A stretch of 64,000 nt of DNA from Streptomonospora sp. PA3 (GTDB taxonomy: Bacteria > Actinomycetota > Actinomycetes > Streptosporangiales > Streptosporangiaceae): the NCBI RefSeq assembly GCF_009728995.1, contig NZ_VTZW01000009.1, forward strand, positions 367,644-431,643, given 5' to 3'. Shown piece after piece: positions 44,498-52,815 of this stretch. Within the stretch, counting starts at the first letter, position 1; each line of letters starts with the position of its first letter. The position numbers and the translations under genes are program-made. The notes below the pieces were generated by a model that saw only the letters and a list, made by a program, of their open reading frames with translations, ran no database searches and was not told the DNA's origin.

Positions 44498-44680
44498 CGT
44501 TCATCAGCTCCGGTCTGCGGCAGTGCCGGCGGTTGCGGCTCGCGCATCTGCAAGCGTGAGCGGTCGGACCGACGCGCTCTCGTGCGGGGTGTCGGGCGGT
44601 TGCCGTGCTCGGCGTGGTCTGTCACCTCCAGCACACCCCATCGGCGCCCGGACCGGCAGGGTCCGATGCTGGTCCCAAGG

Positions 44681-44694
44681 GTGCCGGAGGTCCC
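44681..44694. promoter_or_regulatory. Weak DosR/OsdR-like box
   Basis: Read toward the nitroreductase gene it is GGGAC-CTCC-GGCAC: one perfect half and one degenerate half. Listed because of its position. Confidence 0.32.
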
Positions 44695-44747
44695 GTCCGA
44701 GTCGGCTGCCGGCCCCGTTCGCCTGTGAAGCGCGGCATCGGCCCTCC

Positions 44748-45350
44748 TCAGGACTGGTCGAAGACAACACGGCTGACTCCCGGAACCGTCCGCGCGATGT
44801 TCGCGGCCGTACGGCGCTGCTTCGACGTCGCTCCCGCACGCGCCAGGTGCACGACTCCCTCGTGCACCTCCGCGCTCCACGGCTTCATGTAGGGGGCACC
44901 GGCTTCCAGCGCGGCGCGCAGGTCGGCGCCGACTTCGGTGTCGGGCCGACAGTGCAAGCGCAGCAGGTCGCCGCGGCCGACCATGCCCACAACGCGCCCG
45001 TCGCGCACCACCGGCACCCACCGCAGTCGGTTGCGCACCATCATTTCGACCAGTCGGGCCACGTCGGCGTTCTCCGCCGTCGTGACCACGTCGGAAGTCA
45101 TCACGTCGGCGACACGCTCCGGCAGAGGCACGTCGGGTTCAGCCACCGGCGACGCGGAGGCGCGCGGATCGGATTCGTACCCCTCGCGCAGCAGGTCGAT
45201 CTCGGTGACGATGCCGAGCAGGACGCCGTCCTCGTCGAGCACCGGGGCGGCCGCCGCGCCGCGCTCCACGAACAGCCGGGCGGCCCGGCGCACCGGCGTA
45301 TCGGGGGCGAGCACCGCGCGCGGCGCGGTCATCACGTCTGCGACCAGCAT
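44748..45350 (-). CDS. CBS-pair protein with C-terminal BON-like domain
   Basis: 200 residues. CBS1 about 1-60 (LVADVMTAPRAVLAPDTPVR, APVLDEDGVLLGIVTEIDLL), CBS2 about 80-135 (VADVMTSDVVTTAENADVAR, RWVPVVRDGRVVGMVGRGDL), then a short BON-like end (SAEVHEGVVHLARAG, VPGVSRVVFDQS). ATG 45350 follows TAGGAGTCAAAC. It starts nine bases after the P-loop kinase-like gene and is cotranscribed with it. Ligand probably an adenine nucleotide (family knowledge). Confidence 0.9.
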   Translation of the reverse strand: MLVADVMTAPRAVLAPDTPVRRAARLFVERGAAAAPVLDEDGVLLGIVTEIDLLREGYESDPRASASPVAEPDVPLPERVADVMTSDVVTTAENADVARLVEMMVRNRLRWVPVVRDGRVVGMVGRGDLLRLHCRPDTEVGADLRAALEAGAPYMKPWSAEVHEGVVHLARAGATSKQRRTAANIARTVPGVSRVVFDQS

Positions 45351-45359
45351 GTTTGACTC

Positions 45360-46886
45360 CTAGAAGATCTCGGTTTCCTCAGCGCTCGGTCGTATCGTCA
45401 CGCGCCGCCGGCGAGTGTCCCCTTTCGGCGCTCCGGGGAGCACGTCTTCCGGAGCGGCGGGATCCTGCCTCGAGGTATCGACGACGACCGCCTCGGGCCA
45501 CTCGGCGAAGGCCGCCTCCATTCGTCGGGCGATCCGGGCGTCGGCATCCGAGACCGAGGCCTCGTGTGCACGCCGATCCAAACGCCGATCGATCTCCTCG
45601 TCGGGTGCGGTGCAGCGGATCTCCGCCAGGTCCGCCCGTGCCTCCTCGGCGAGTCCCCGGGCGCCGCGGCGGTGCCGGGTGTCGGCGAAGGAGGCGTCCA
45701 GCACCACCGACTCGCCCATGGCCAGCAGGCGGCGGGCCCGGTCGAGCAGGTCGCGGTAAACGGTGTCGGTGTTCTCGGCGCTGTAGAGGCCCTCGCCGTG
45801 GGCGGCGGCCGCCGACTGCATCGGGTCGACCCCGGCGCGTTCCTTGCGGACCCGGTCGCTGCTCAGACGCACCATGCCCAGGCGGTCGGCCATCTGCCCG
45901 GCGAGCGTGGACTTGCCGGTCGCCGGGGTGCCGCCGACGACGACCAGTCGGACCGCGTTACCACGCAGGCGCCGCAGGCAGAGGTCCGCAAGGAGGCGGG
46001 CCTCCTCGGCGGCGCCTTGTCCGCCTTGCTGGGCGCGCAGGCAGGCCACCTTGGCGCGCACGAACGCGCGGTAGGCGATGTAGTGGTGGTACAGGGCGGT
46101 CGGTGCGGGATCGCCGGCGAAGTCGGCGTAGCGATCCAGGAAGGAGTTGGCGGCCTCGGCGGCTCCGAGCCGTTCGAGGTCCATCGCCAGAAAGGCAGCG
46201 TCGTCGAGGCCGTCGACGAAGCGGAGGGCGTCGTCGAACTCCAGGCAGTCCAGGATGCGCGGTCCGTCGTCCAGGCAGAAAACGTCGTCGGCGAGCAGGT
46301 CGCCGTGGCCGTCGACGACACGGCCCTGGTCGATACGGGAGGAGAACAGGGCGTGCCGTCCGTCGATGAAACGCAGAGCCAGGCGCTCGATCTCCTCGGT
46401 CCGTCCCTCCAGCACGTCCTGCGGGAACGCACGCACCTGAGCGAAGCTGTCGCTCCAGCGTCCCCGCAGGGCGCAAGCTGCTCCGTGAGCGGAGATCTCA
46501 TCGCCGCGGTTGGCGTCGGCGTGGAAGGCGGCGAGGACGCGGGCGACGCGCCGCAGTTGGGCACCGACATCGGAGCCGTCGCGCACCAGGGTGGACAGTC
46601 GCCGCGCGTCGGGCATGCGGCGCATGGCCACCAGGTGGTCGACCGCGCGTCCCTCGGCATCGCTGACGTCGAACACGCCAACGTAGACGTCGGGCGCCAG
46701 CCGGCGGTTCAGTTCGACCTCGCGATGACAGGCCGCCAGGCGCCGTTCGCGGGTGCTGTAGTCGAGGAACCCGAAGTTCTCGGGCTTCTTCATCTTGTAG
46801 GCGCGGTCTCCAACGAGAAAGACCACGCCCGCGTGGGTCTCGTGGACGGCTGTATAGGGCGTGAACGCCGGGGCGGTCGGTGGCAT
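45360..46886 (-). CDS. Aminoglycoside-phosphotransferase-like / P-loop kinase fusion (Rv2004c-like)
   Basis: 508 residues. Residues 1-330 form a phosphotransferase-like domain (VVFLVGDRAYKMKKPENFGF, the catalytic-loop form VVDGHGDLLADDVFCLDD, then ILDCLEFDDALRF). Residues 335-490 form a P-loop kinase with Walker A VVVGGTPATGKSTLAGQMAD and LVLDASFADTRHRRGARG-like lid. This two-domain plan matches the DosR-regulated protein Rv2004c of M. tuberculosis. ATG 46886 follows AAGGACGGACCCC. A half-matching DosR-like site (GGGGC-CAAG-GTCAC, 47020-47033) lies upstream. Confidence 0.9.
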   Translation of the reverse strand: MPPTAPAFTPYTAVHETHAGVVFLVGDRAYKMKKPENFGFLDYSTRERRLAACHREVELNRRLAPDVYVGVFDVSDAEGRAVDHLVAMRRMPDARRLSTLVRDGSDVGAQLRRVARVLAAFHADANRGDEISAHGAACALRGRWSDSFAQVRAFPQDVLEGRTEEIERLALRFIDGRHALFSSRIDQGRVVDGHGDLLADDVFCLDDGPRILDCLEFDDALRFVDGLDDAAFLAMDLERLGAAEAANSFLDRYADFAGDPAPTALYHHYIAYRAFVRAKVACLRAQQGGQGAAEEARLLADLCLRRLRGNAVRLVVVGGTPATGKSTLAGQMADRLGMVRLSSDRVRKERAGVDPMQSAAAAHGEGLYSAENTDTVYRDLLDRARRLLAMGESVVLDASFADTRHRRGARGLAEEARADLAEIRCTAPDEEIDRRLDRRAHEASVSDADARIARRMEAAFAEWPEAVVVDTSRQDPAAPEDVLPGAPKGDTRRRRVTIRPSAEETEIF

Positions 46887-47155
46887 GGGGTCCGTCCTTG
46901 TTCGGTGCGGTCGCCGCTGCTCTTGCCTCGTCGGGCATGCGGACGCGCCCGCGAAGGCAGCGTGTCCAGTTCACCGCGGCGCTGCCGCCCGGGTCAGGAA
47001 CCGGAGGTCGGCGGCGGTCGGGGCCAAGGTCACCGTCGATCGCCCGCTCACCCAAAGCCGCGGTGCCGCGCGGACGTAGACCGTCCGCGCGGGGCGCCGT
47101 CGTCCGCTCCGCCGCCGGAGTACCGGTCCCGGCGGCGGAGGACCGGCCGCAGTTC

Positions 47156-47869
47156 TCATAGTCCTACGTAGGGAGGCATGAGGTCGTCGGTCTCCCACGT
47201 GACCTTGCTGTCGACGGATACCACGCCCTCGATTCGGTTGATCAGCCGGGTGAGAGTGTGCGTCGTGCTTCGGTGGTGGACCGTGCCGGTCAGGGTGACG
47301 GCTCCGTCCTCGACCGCGGCGGTGATGTCGGTGCCTTTGACCGTGCCGGCGAGGAAGTCGATCTCCTCTTGGACGGCGGCGGCGATGGCATCGTCGTTCT
47401 GCAGGAACACCCGCAGTAGATCGCGCCGGCCGACCATGCCCACCGGCCTGTTGTTGACATCGACGACGGGCAGCCGCTTGACGCCGCGGCGCTCCATCAT
47501 CCGGGCCGCCTCCACGACCGAGGCGTCGGGAGTGGTGGTGATCGCGGGGCTGGTCATGAGTTGGGCGGCGGTGGTGGCCATGGCCTTCTCGTCGGAGCGT
47601 TCGACCAGCATGCCGACGCCGGTGAGCTTGGCGCGCAGACGCGCGCGCAGGGGCGGCCAGTAGTTGCTATCGCGGTCGGTGTCCTTGAACTCCTCTTTGT
47701 GCAGGAGGTCCTCCTCGGAGACCACGCCCGTGACGCGGCCCGTTCCGTCGAGGACCGGCAGCGCGCTGACCCGCCGTTCCAGAAGCGCGTGCACGATGTC
47801 CTTGTAGCCGGTGTCCTCGGTGACTGAAGCGACCTCGTCCGTCATGACGTCGGCGACCGTCGTTCGCAT
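47156..47869 (-). CDS. CBS-pair plus BON domain protein
   Basis: 237 residues. CBS1 TVADVMTDEVASVTEDTGYK, ERRVSALPVLDGTGRVTGVV; CBS2 TSPAITTTPDASVVEAARMM, KRLPVVDVNNRPVGMVGRRD; C-terminal BON DITAAVEDGAVTLTGTVHHR. Very similar in plan and sequence to the protein at 33629-34351, including the linker KEEFKDTDRDSNYWPPLRAR; the two are paralogs. ATG 47869 follows CAAGGAGAAAACG. Confidence 0.92.
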   Translation of the reverse strand: MRTTVADVMTDEVASVTEDTGYKDIVHALLERRVSALPVLDGTGRVTGVVSEEDLLHKEEFKDTDRDSNYWPPLRARLRAKLTGVGMLVERSDEKAMATTAAQLMTSPAITTTPDASVVEAARMMERRGVKRLPVVDVNNRPVGMVGRRDLLRVFLQNDDAIAAAVQEEIDFLAGTVKGTDITAAVEDGAVTLTGTVHHRSTTHTLTRLINRIEGVVSVDSKVTWETDDLMPPYVGL

Positions 47870-47948
47870 CGTTTTCTCCTTGATCCGTGCCTGTCTTGTG
47901 TGAGTAGTACTTCGGCGTGCCCCAGCGATACGCCGCGATTTCGGAGTC

Positions 47949-48605
47949 CTAGACCGCGTCGGCTGCGCTGGTCTGCTGGTCGGCGCGGTCGTGGTGCACG
48001 GAGGCAGAGGGTCCCGAGAACTCGATGGTGCGGACGCCGGGGAGCTGCTGTACCAGCTCTGCGATGGTGCGGCGTGCGGGCGGCGCCGCGGGGCCGATGA
48101 TCTCGACGGTCCCGTCGTGGACGGTCACCTTCAGGCCCTGGGCCTCGGGCACGCGTCGGCCGATCGCGGCGTGGACGTCGGCGCGGATGTCAGCGTCAGG
48201 GCGCAGCACCAGACACATGACGTCGCGGCGGCGCACTACGCCGACCACTGTCCCTGAGCGCAGCACCGGCACGCACCGGATGTGGGTCTCGAACATGCGC
48301 CGACTCAGGGCGCAGGCGTCCTCGCCCTCGGAAGCGGTCACCACGGCACGCGTCATCGCTGCGCCGACGTTGTGGACGGCGGGCGCGGGTGCTTCGCTCA
48401 GTCCCCGGGCGAAAGCGTCCTCGTCGGCGTCGAAGTGGTCGGTGAGCAAGTCGCTCTCGGTGAGGACGCCCGCCAGCGCGCCGTCCGACCTGACGACGGG
48501 GGCACTGTCGCAGCGCGTCTCGGCCAGCAGCCGCGCCGCCTCGCGCACCGGGGTGTCCGGGGTCAACAGCACCTCGGGCACCGACATCATCTCGTGCACC
48601 AGCAT
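47949..48605 (-). CDS. CBS-pair plus BON domain protein
   Basis: 218 residues from ATG 48605, preceded by GAAGGAGCAGGGACA. An ATG at 48626 would add seven residues and overlap the upstream stop (ATGA), so it is a fair alternative. CBS1 LVHEMMSVPEVLLTPDTPVR, CBS2 GAAMTRAVVTASEGEDACAL and RCVPVLRSGTVVGVVRRRDV, then BON LKVTVHDGTVEIIGPA. The tail is His/Asp-rich (ASVHHDRADQQTS). Second gene after the 62-residue coiled-coil protein. Confidence 0.9.
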   Translation of the reverse strand: MLVHEMMSVPEVLLTPDTPVREAARLLAETRCDSAPVVRSDGALAGVLTESDLLTDHFDADEDAFARGLSEAPAPAVHNVGAAMTRAVVTASEGEDACALSRRMFETHIRCVPVLRSGTVVGVVRRRDVMCLVLRPDADIRADVHAAIGRRVPEAQGLKVTVHDGTVEIIGPAAPPARRTIAELVQQLPGVRTIEFSGPSASVHHDRADQQTSAADAV

Positions 48606-48622
48606 TGTCCCTGCTCCTTCGG

Positions 48623-48811
48623 TCATGGGTACGGCGGGTGGTCCGCCGCTTCGGCGTCCGCCTCACTCGCCGGGGCCGCGGCGGCGCCCGGACGGGACGC
48701 GAGTCGCTCCACGGCGGCGGAGAGTTCGGCGACGGCGGTCTCCAGGCGCTGCACGCGGACTTCGAGGGCCGACGCCTGCGGCGGTGGGTAGTCTTCGCCG
48801 ATCTGGCGCAT
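48623..48811 (-). CDS. Small coiled-coil protein (62 aa)
   Basis: ATG 48811 has a strong ribosome site (GCGGAGGCCCGCC). The middle, SALEVRVQRLETAVAELSAA then VERLA, is a clear heptad coiled coil; the end is Ala/Pro-rich. No known family. A DosR-like half-site (read GGGAC-ACGG-TTCCA, 48833-48846) is 22 bases upstream. Its stop overlaps the ATG at 48626 of the CBS-BON gene, so the two are coupled. Confidence 0.75.
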   Translation of the reverse strand: MRQIGEDYPPPQASALEVRVQRLETAVAELSAAVERLASRPGAAAAPASEADAEAADHPPYP

Positions 48812-48860
48812 GGCGGGCCTCCGCTCGGTCTGTGGAACCGTGTCCCCAATGCGGGGCGCG

Positions 48861-49607
48861 TCAGTGAGAGGGAAGTGCGACAACGGCCCCCGTCGTCGCT
48901 CCGCCGTCGACGATGAATTCGCACCCGGTGGAGTACGTCGCCCGCAGTGCGGCAAACAGCACCATGTCGGCGACCTCCTCGGGGCGGCCGAACCGCGGCA
49001 GGGGTTGGCCGGCGGCGACCGAGTCGTCCATCGCTTGGGTCATGGGCGTGCGGATCGGCCCGGGGTGAACCGAGCACACGCGCACTCCATCGGCAGCGAA
49101 CTCCAGTGCCGCAGTCTTGGTCATGCCGCGCACGGCCCACTTGGAGGCGACGTAGGCGGAAAGGCCGGCATAGCCCTGCAGACCCGCCGTCGAGGAGACG
49201 TTGACGATCGCCCCGCCGCCGGCCCGGCGCAGGCTCGGCAGCGCAGCGCGCATGCCCAGCCAGCAGCCCACCAAGTCGACATCGAGCGTCCGGCGGAAAT
49301 CCGACTCGGTCTGGTCGGCGATCGGCCCCATGGTGAGGATTCCGGCGTTGTTGACAACCACGCTCAGCGGTCCGAAAGCCTTCTCCGCGGTGCGGACTGC
49401 GGCGGCCCAGCTGTCGGCGTCGGTGACGTCGAGGTGGGCGGCCAGTGCGCGTCGCCCGAGTTCCTTGGCCAGTTGCGCAGCCTCTTCGTTCAGCACGTCG
49501 CCGATGACGACGGCGGCGCCGTCATCGTAGAAGGCGCGCACGGTCGCGGCTCCAATGCCCCGGGCGCCGCCGGTGACCAGTACGGCGGGTGTGTGCGAAG
49601 TCGTCAT
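48861..49607 (-). CDS. Short-chain dehydrogenase/reductase (classical SDR)
   Basis: 248 residues. Cofactor motif VTGGARGIGAATVRAF (TGxxxGxG), NNAG at VVVNNAGILTMGP, catalytic Ser in IVNVSSTAG and YxxxK in YVASK. The end reads STGCEFIVDGGATTGAV, typical of FabG-like oxidoreductases. The Asp after beta-2 (VVIGDVLNEE) suggests NAD+ preference. ATG 49607 follows GAAGGGACGCAGGTC. Substrate unknown; SDRs of this sort are found in the stress clusters of actinomycetes. Confidence 0.94.
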   Translation of the reverse strand: MTTSHTPAVLVTGGARGIGAATVRAFYDDGAAVVIGDVLNEEAAQLAKELGRRALAAHLDVTDADSWAAAVRTAEKAFGPLSVVVNNAGILTMGPIADQTESDFRRTLDVDLVGCWLGMRAALPSLRRAGGGAIVNVSSTAGLQGYAGLSAYVASKWAVRGMTKTAALEFAADGVRVCSVHPGPIRTPMTQAMDDSVAAGQPLPRFGRPEEVADMVLFAALRATYSTGCEFIVDGGATTGAVVALPSH

Positions 49608-49827
49608 GACCTGCGTCCCTTCGTTCCGTTGCCTGATTCCAGACTCCGCCGTTTGCCATCCGCCCGACAGTGGCCGCGGACCCGCAGCGGGCGGACGTTC
49701 GTACCGATGTGCGGCGACCTAAGGCCGACCGCGATGACTCGGACGACTCGGACCGGGGGCCGAGAGCCGAAACGACGGACGGGGCCGCGCCCGGGCGCGG
49801 CCCCGTCCCGCAGGGCACAAATGCGGC

Positions 49828-50724
49828 TCATCGCTCCTCGGCGCGCAGCACCGCCACCGGAACCGGGCTGTGGCTCAGCACCGACTGGCTCACCGAGCCC
49901 ATCAGCATCCCCGCGAATCCGCCGCGCCCGCGGGTGCCCACCACCAGCAGATCGGCGTCCTCGGCCGCGTCGGCCAGCACGCGGGCCGGATGCCCGGCGG
50001 TCACGGCCTCCTCCACTGCGACCTGCGGAAAGCGCTCGCGTAGGCCTGCCAGCGACTCCGAGAGTCGGCGGCGGGCCTCCTCTGCGGCGGCCGCGGCCTC
50101 AGCGGAGTCGAATCCGTAGTAGACCGGAGCCTCGAATGAGCCCAGTCGGCCGCTGGAGAAGGGGCCGTGGGCGGCGACGGCGCGGAGGGCCGCGCCGCGT
50201 TCGGCGGCTGCGGCGAAGGCCCAGGCTGCCGCGGCGGCCGCTGACGCCGACCCGTCCACGCCGACGACGATCCGGTCCGCCGCGGGTTTGGGGTCGCGGT
50301 CGGGGACCACCACAACGGGGCAGCGCGCGGTGGCGGCCAACTCCATCCCGGTCGAGCCCAGCAGCACCGCGTTGATGCGGCTGCGGCCGCGTGAACCGAT
50401 GACGGCCAGTTCGGCCTCGGCCGCTTCCAGCAGCAGGATCGGTGCAGCGTCGCCCACCACGAAATCCGCTTCCACCGGCAGGTGCGGCGCCCGCTCGCGG
50501 ACTCGGTCCCGGGCGTGCTCGACGACGCGGCGGGCGAACTCATCGAGCGAGAAGTCCGGTATGCCCGCGGGCACCGTGTGGTAATTCGGCCAGTCGAAGG
50601 CGTAGACGGCGCGCAGCCGCCGGTGGCGCAGCAGCGCCGCGTCCACCGCCCAGTCCAGGGCACGCAGACTCGCCTCGGTACCGTCGACCGCCGCCAGAAC
50701 CGGCGCGTCCGCTCTCTCGCTCAT
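49828..50724 (-). CDS. Universal stress protein, tandem USP domains
   Basis: 298 residues from ATG 50724, preceded by GCGGGAGGCTGTG. Two USP domains (about 5-140 and 150-295). Signatures VIGSRGRSRINAVLLGSTGM and VVGTRGRGGFAGMLMGSVSQ bind ATP in the family. The second domain starts IVVGVDGSASAAAAAAWAFA. Box GGGAC-GTTG-TACCC lies 88-101 bases upstream, and the gene stands directly beside the DevR-like regulator. Confidence 0.94.
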   Translation of the reverse strand: MSERADAPVLAAVDGTEASLRALDWAVDAALLRHRRLRAVYAFDWPNYHTVPAGIPDFSLDEFARRVVEHARDRVRERAPHLPVEADFVVGDAAPILLLEAAEAELAVIGSRGRSRINAVLLGSTGMELAATARCPVVVVPDRDPKPAADRIVVGVDGSASAAAAAAWAFAAAAERGAALRAVAAHGPFSSGRLGSFEAPVYYGFDSAEAAAAAEEARRRLSESLAGLRERFPQVAVEEAVTAGHPARVLADAAEDADLLVVGTRGRGGFAGMLMGSVSQSVLSHSPVPVAVLRAEER

Positions 50725-50811
50725 CACAGCCTCCCGCCATCGCCTGAGTGCTCAGTGCCGACGCTAGGCAGACGGCGCCGCCAAAGGCAGCGGCCGAGGG
50801 CCACGGCATGG

Positions 50812-50825
50812 GGGACGTTGTACCC
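50812..50825. promoter_or_regulatory. DosR/OsdR-like box (GGGAC-GTTG-TACCC)
   Basis: One perfect half and one three-of-five half, 88-101 bases upstream of the USP gene and 41 bases from the end of the response regulator gene. Confidence 0.42.
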
Positions 50826-50865
50826 GGACGAAGGTGGACCTTCGGGATGACCGGGGTGCGGCTGG

Positions 50866-51537
50866 TCATTCGGAGCCGCGGCGGCGCGGCTCCTGGGACT
50901 TCAACTGGGCGGCGTAGGCGGCCGCCTGCGTGCGACGCTGCATCTCCAGCTTCGAGAGCACGCTGGAGACATAGTTCTTCACGGTCTTTTCGGCCAGAAA
51001 GATGCGCTCGCCGATCTGGCGGTTGGTCAACCCCTCACCGATCAGTTCGAAGATGCGCCGCTCCTGGTCCGACAGCGCGGCCAGGGGGTCCTTGCGCTCG
51101 GCGTCCTCGCGGATACGGCGCATCATCCGGGCCGTGCTGCGCGGATCGAGCAGGGACTCTCCCGCGGCGACGGTGCGGATCGCGCCGACCAGGTCCGAGC
51201 CGTGGATCTGCTTGAGGACATAGCCCGAGGCCCCGGCCATCACCGAGTCATAGAGCGCGTCGTCGTCGGCGTAGGAGGTGAGCATCAGGCAGGCCAGGTC
51301 GGGCAGGCGGGAGCGCACCTCGCGGCAGACCTCGACGCCGCTGCCGTCGGGCAGGCGCACGTCCAGCAGCGCCACGTCCGGCTGGACCGCGGGGATGCGC
51401 GCGGTCGCCTCGGCGGCGCTCGCGGCCTCGCCGACGACCTCGATGTCGGCCTCGTCGCCCAGCAGCGCGCCGACCCCGCGCCGTACGACGTCGTGGTCGT
51501 CGACCAGGAACACCCGGATGGAGTCGTTCTCGGCCAT
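50866..51537 (-). CDS. DevR/DosR-like NarL-family response regulator
   Basis: 223 residues from ATG 51537 (AAGGGACCTGCC precedes). Receiver domain 1-125: acidic pair in VFLVDDHDVVRRG, phospho-acceptor D59 in VQPDVALLDVRLPDGS, Thr in LMLTSY, Lys in YVLKQI. LuxR-type HTH at 155-215: LSDQERRIFELIGEGLTNRQ then IGERIFLAEKTVKNYVSSVL. Long inter-domain linker RIREDAERKDPL as in DosR. The DosR-like boxes across the window and two perfect or half boxes before this gene (51784-51819) suggest autoregulation. Probably works with the kinase at 40885. Confidence 0.94.
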   Translation of the reverse strand: MAENDSIRVFLVDDHDVVRRGVGALLGDEADIEVVGEAASAAEATARIPAVQPDVALLDVRLPDGSGVEVCREVRSRLPDLACLMLTSYADDDALYDSVMAGASGYVLKQIHGSDLVGAIRTVAAGESLLDPRSTARMMRRIREDAERKDPLAALSDQERRIFELIGEGLTNRQIGERIFLAEKTVKNYVSSVLSKLEMQRRTQAAAYAAQLKSQEPRRRGSE

Positions 51538-51783
51538 GGCAGGTCCCTTCGCTCGGCTGCGGCAGTGCCGCCCAGGCACCGCGCGGTCGCGGATCGGCCG
51601 CGCCGGTGGCGGCGCCAGTGTCGCATGTCCCGCCTTCCTCCACCCGCCCCTACCCGGTGTGGCGGGTGCGGGCACCTGCCGCGGCGGGGGAGTGGGCGAC
51701 CGCGGCGGCGCGCGGCCGCCGCCTCCCACCGGGCAAGACAGGGGAACCGCCCTATGCGCCGGTGGCAGGGGCCCGCGAAAGCG

Positions 51784-51819
51784 GGGACGGAGGTCCCCAC
51801 CCCGCGGGACCTACCGCCC
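51784..51819. promoter_or_regulatory. Tandem DosR/OsdR-like boxes upstream of the response regulator
   Basis: GGGAC-GGAG-GTCCC (51784-51797) is a perfect palindromic core; GGGAC-CTAC-CGCCC (51806-51819) follows 22 bp later, two helical turns away. They lie about 250-280 bases upstream of the regulator start. Confidence 0.55.
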
Positions 51820-52160
51820 CCCGGTCGGTCACGCACCCGCCACCCGGCCCGATCGCGCCCTCGAAGCGCCGCCGTACCGAAGGTCCCGTCGAACCGGGAG
51901 AAAGCGCCCTGCCCGCCCGATGGGGCCGCGACTACGTTTGTGATCAGGCACCCGCCGGTGTCCGGGCCGGTCGGACGGAAACGCGCATCCCGCCGACCGC
52001 CCCGGCAGCGGAGGGCGGAGCACGGCACGCGGCCGGTCCAGCCGCGAGGCCCGCCGTCACGGAGACGGGGGTCCGCCCTCCGCCGGCGGGTGCTTCCCGC
52101 CCTGCCCTCTGGCACCGCCTGCGGCCCTTTTGCGGCACGTCCGGACGGACCGCGCAAGAG

Positions 52161-52174
52161 GGGGCCTTGGTCCC
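52161..52174. promoter_or_regulatory. DosR/OsdR-like box upstream of OsmC (GGGGC-CTTG-GTCCC)
   Basis: Nine of ten half-site positions match the GGGAC-N4-GTCCC core. It stands 146-159 bases before the OsmC start. Confidence 0.45.
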
Positions 52175-52319
52175 CGGCGACCGGGACGAAGCGCGCCGCC
52201 ACACCACCCTCGCACTCGCCACTGTGGAAGGGAGACGGAAACCGCGGACGGCGCCGGGGCAGCCACCCGAGCGACCGGCGCCACCCCGTCGGACTTCCCG
52301 CACTCACGAGGAGGCCGCA

Positions 52320-52733
52320 ATGAACCGGATCGCAGTGACGCACCGCGGCGGCGACGCGTTCGCGGTCGCCGTCGGCGACCAACGCTTCACGATGGACCAG
52401 CCGCACGCCGAAGGCGGAGGGGACACCGGGCCCACCCCGGTCGAAGTCTTCGTCGCCGCGTTGGCGGGATGCGTCGCCCACTACGCCCACCGCTACCTCG
52501 CACGCCACCGCCTGGCACACGACGGGCTCACCGTCGAAACCGACTTCGCGATGAGCCCCGATCCGCCCGCCCGCGTCCAAAGCGTCCGGATGCGGATCGC
52601 GCTCCCCGAGGAGTTGACCGAGGCGCGCCGCAAGGCACTGCTGGCCGTCGTGGACCACTGCACCGTGCACAACTCCCTCCGGAGTCCTCCCGACGTCCGG
52701 ATCGACGTGGACACCGAGACACCGGCCCGCTGA
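52320..52733 (+). CDS. OsmC/Ohr-family peroxiredoxin-like protein
   Basis: 137 residues. The two conserved cysteines are C51 (FVAALAGCVAHYAHRY) and C114 (AVVDHCTVHNSL), as in OsmC/Ohr thiol peroxidases. It reduces organic hydroperoxides in the family; a YhfA-like role without peroxidase activity is also possible. ATG 52320 follows CACGAGGAGGCCGCA. First of three stress genes read rightward, with a DosR-like box upstream. Confidence 0.92.
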   Translation: MNRIAVTHRGGDAFAVAVGDQRFTMDQPHAEGGGDTGPTPVEVFVAALAGCVAHYAHRYLARHRLAHDGLTVETDFAMSPDPPARVQSVRMRIALPEELTEARRKALLAVVDHCTVHNSLRSPPDVRIDVDTETPAR

Positions 52734-52815
52734 CCCAGGGGCGCCCGGCCCCCGCGGCTAAGCGGCCGCCACCGCCGGGCCCGGAAGCCCGGAAGACCGA
52801 GGAAAGGCCACACCC

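Larger units (their letters stand above)
51538..52319. other. 780-base intergenic region, regulatory sites but no gene
   Basis: Several open frames cross this very GC-rich region, but none has a ribosome site or recognisable domain. It holds three DosR-like boxes listed separately and serves the divergent response-regulator and OsmC genes. The sequence after the boxes is full of short CG-rich repeats that could form hairpins. Confidence 0.6.

Noticed and set aside
51606-52319. Long open frames between the response regulator and OsmC
   Set aside because: Pro/Arg/Gly-rich with no ribosome site; typical of GC-rich intergenic DNA.
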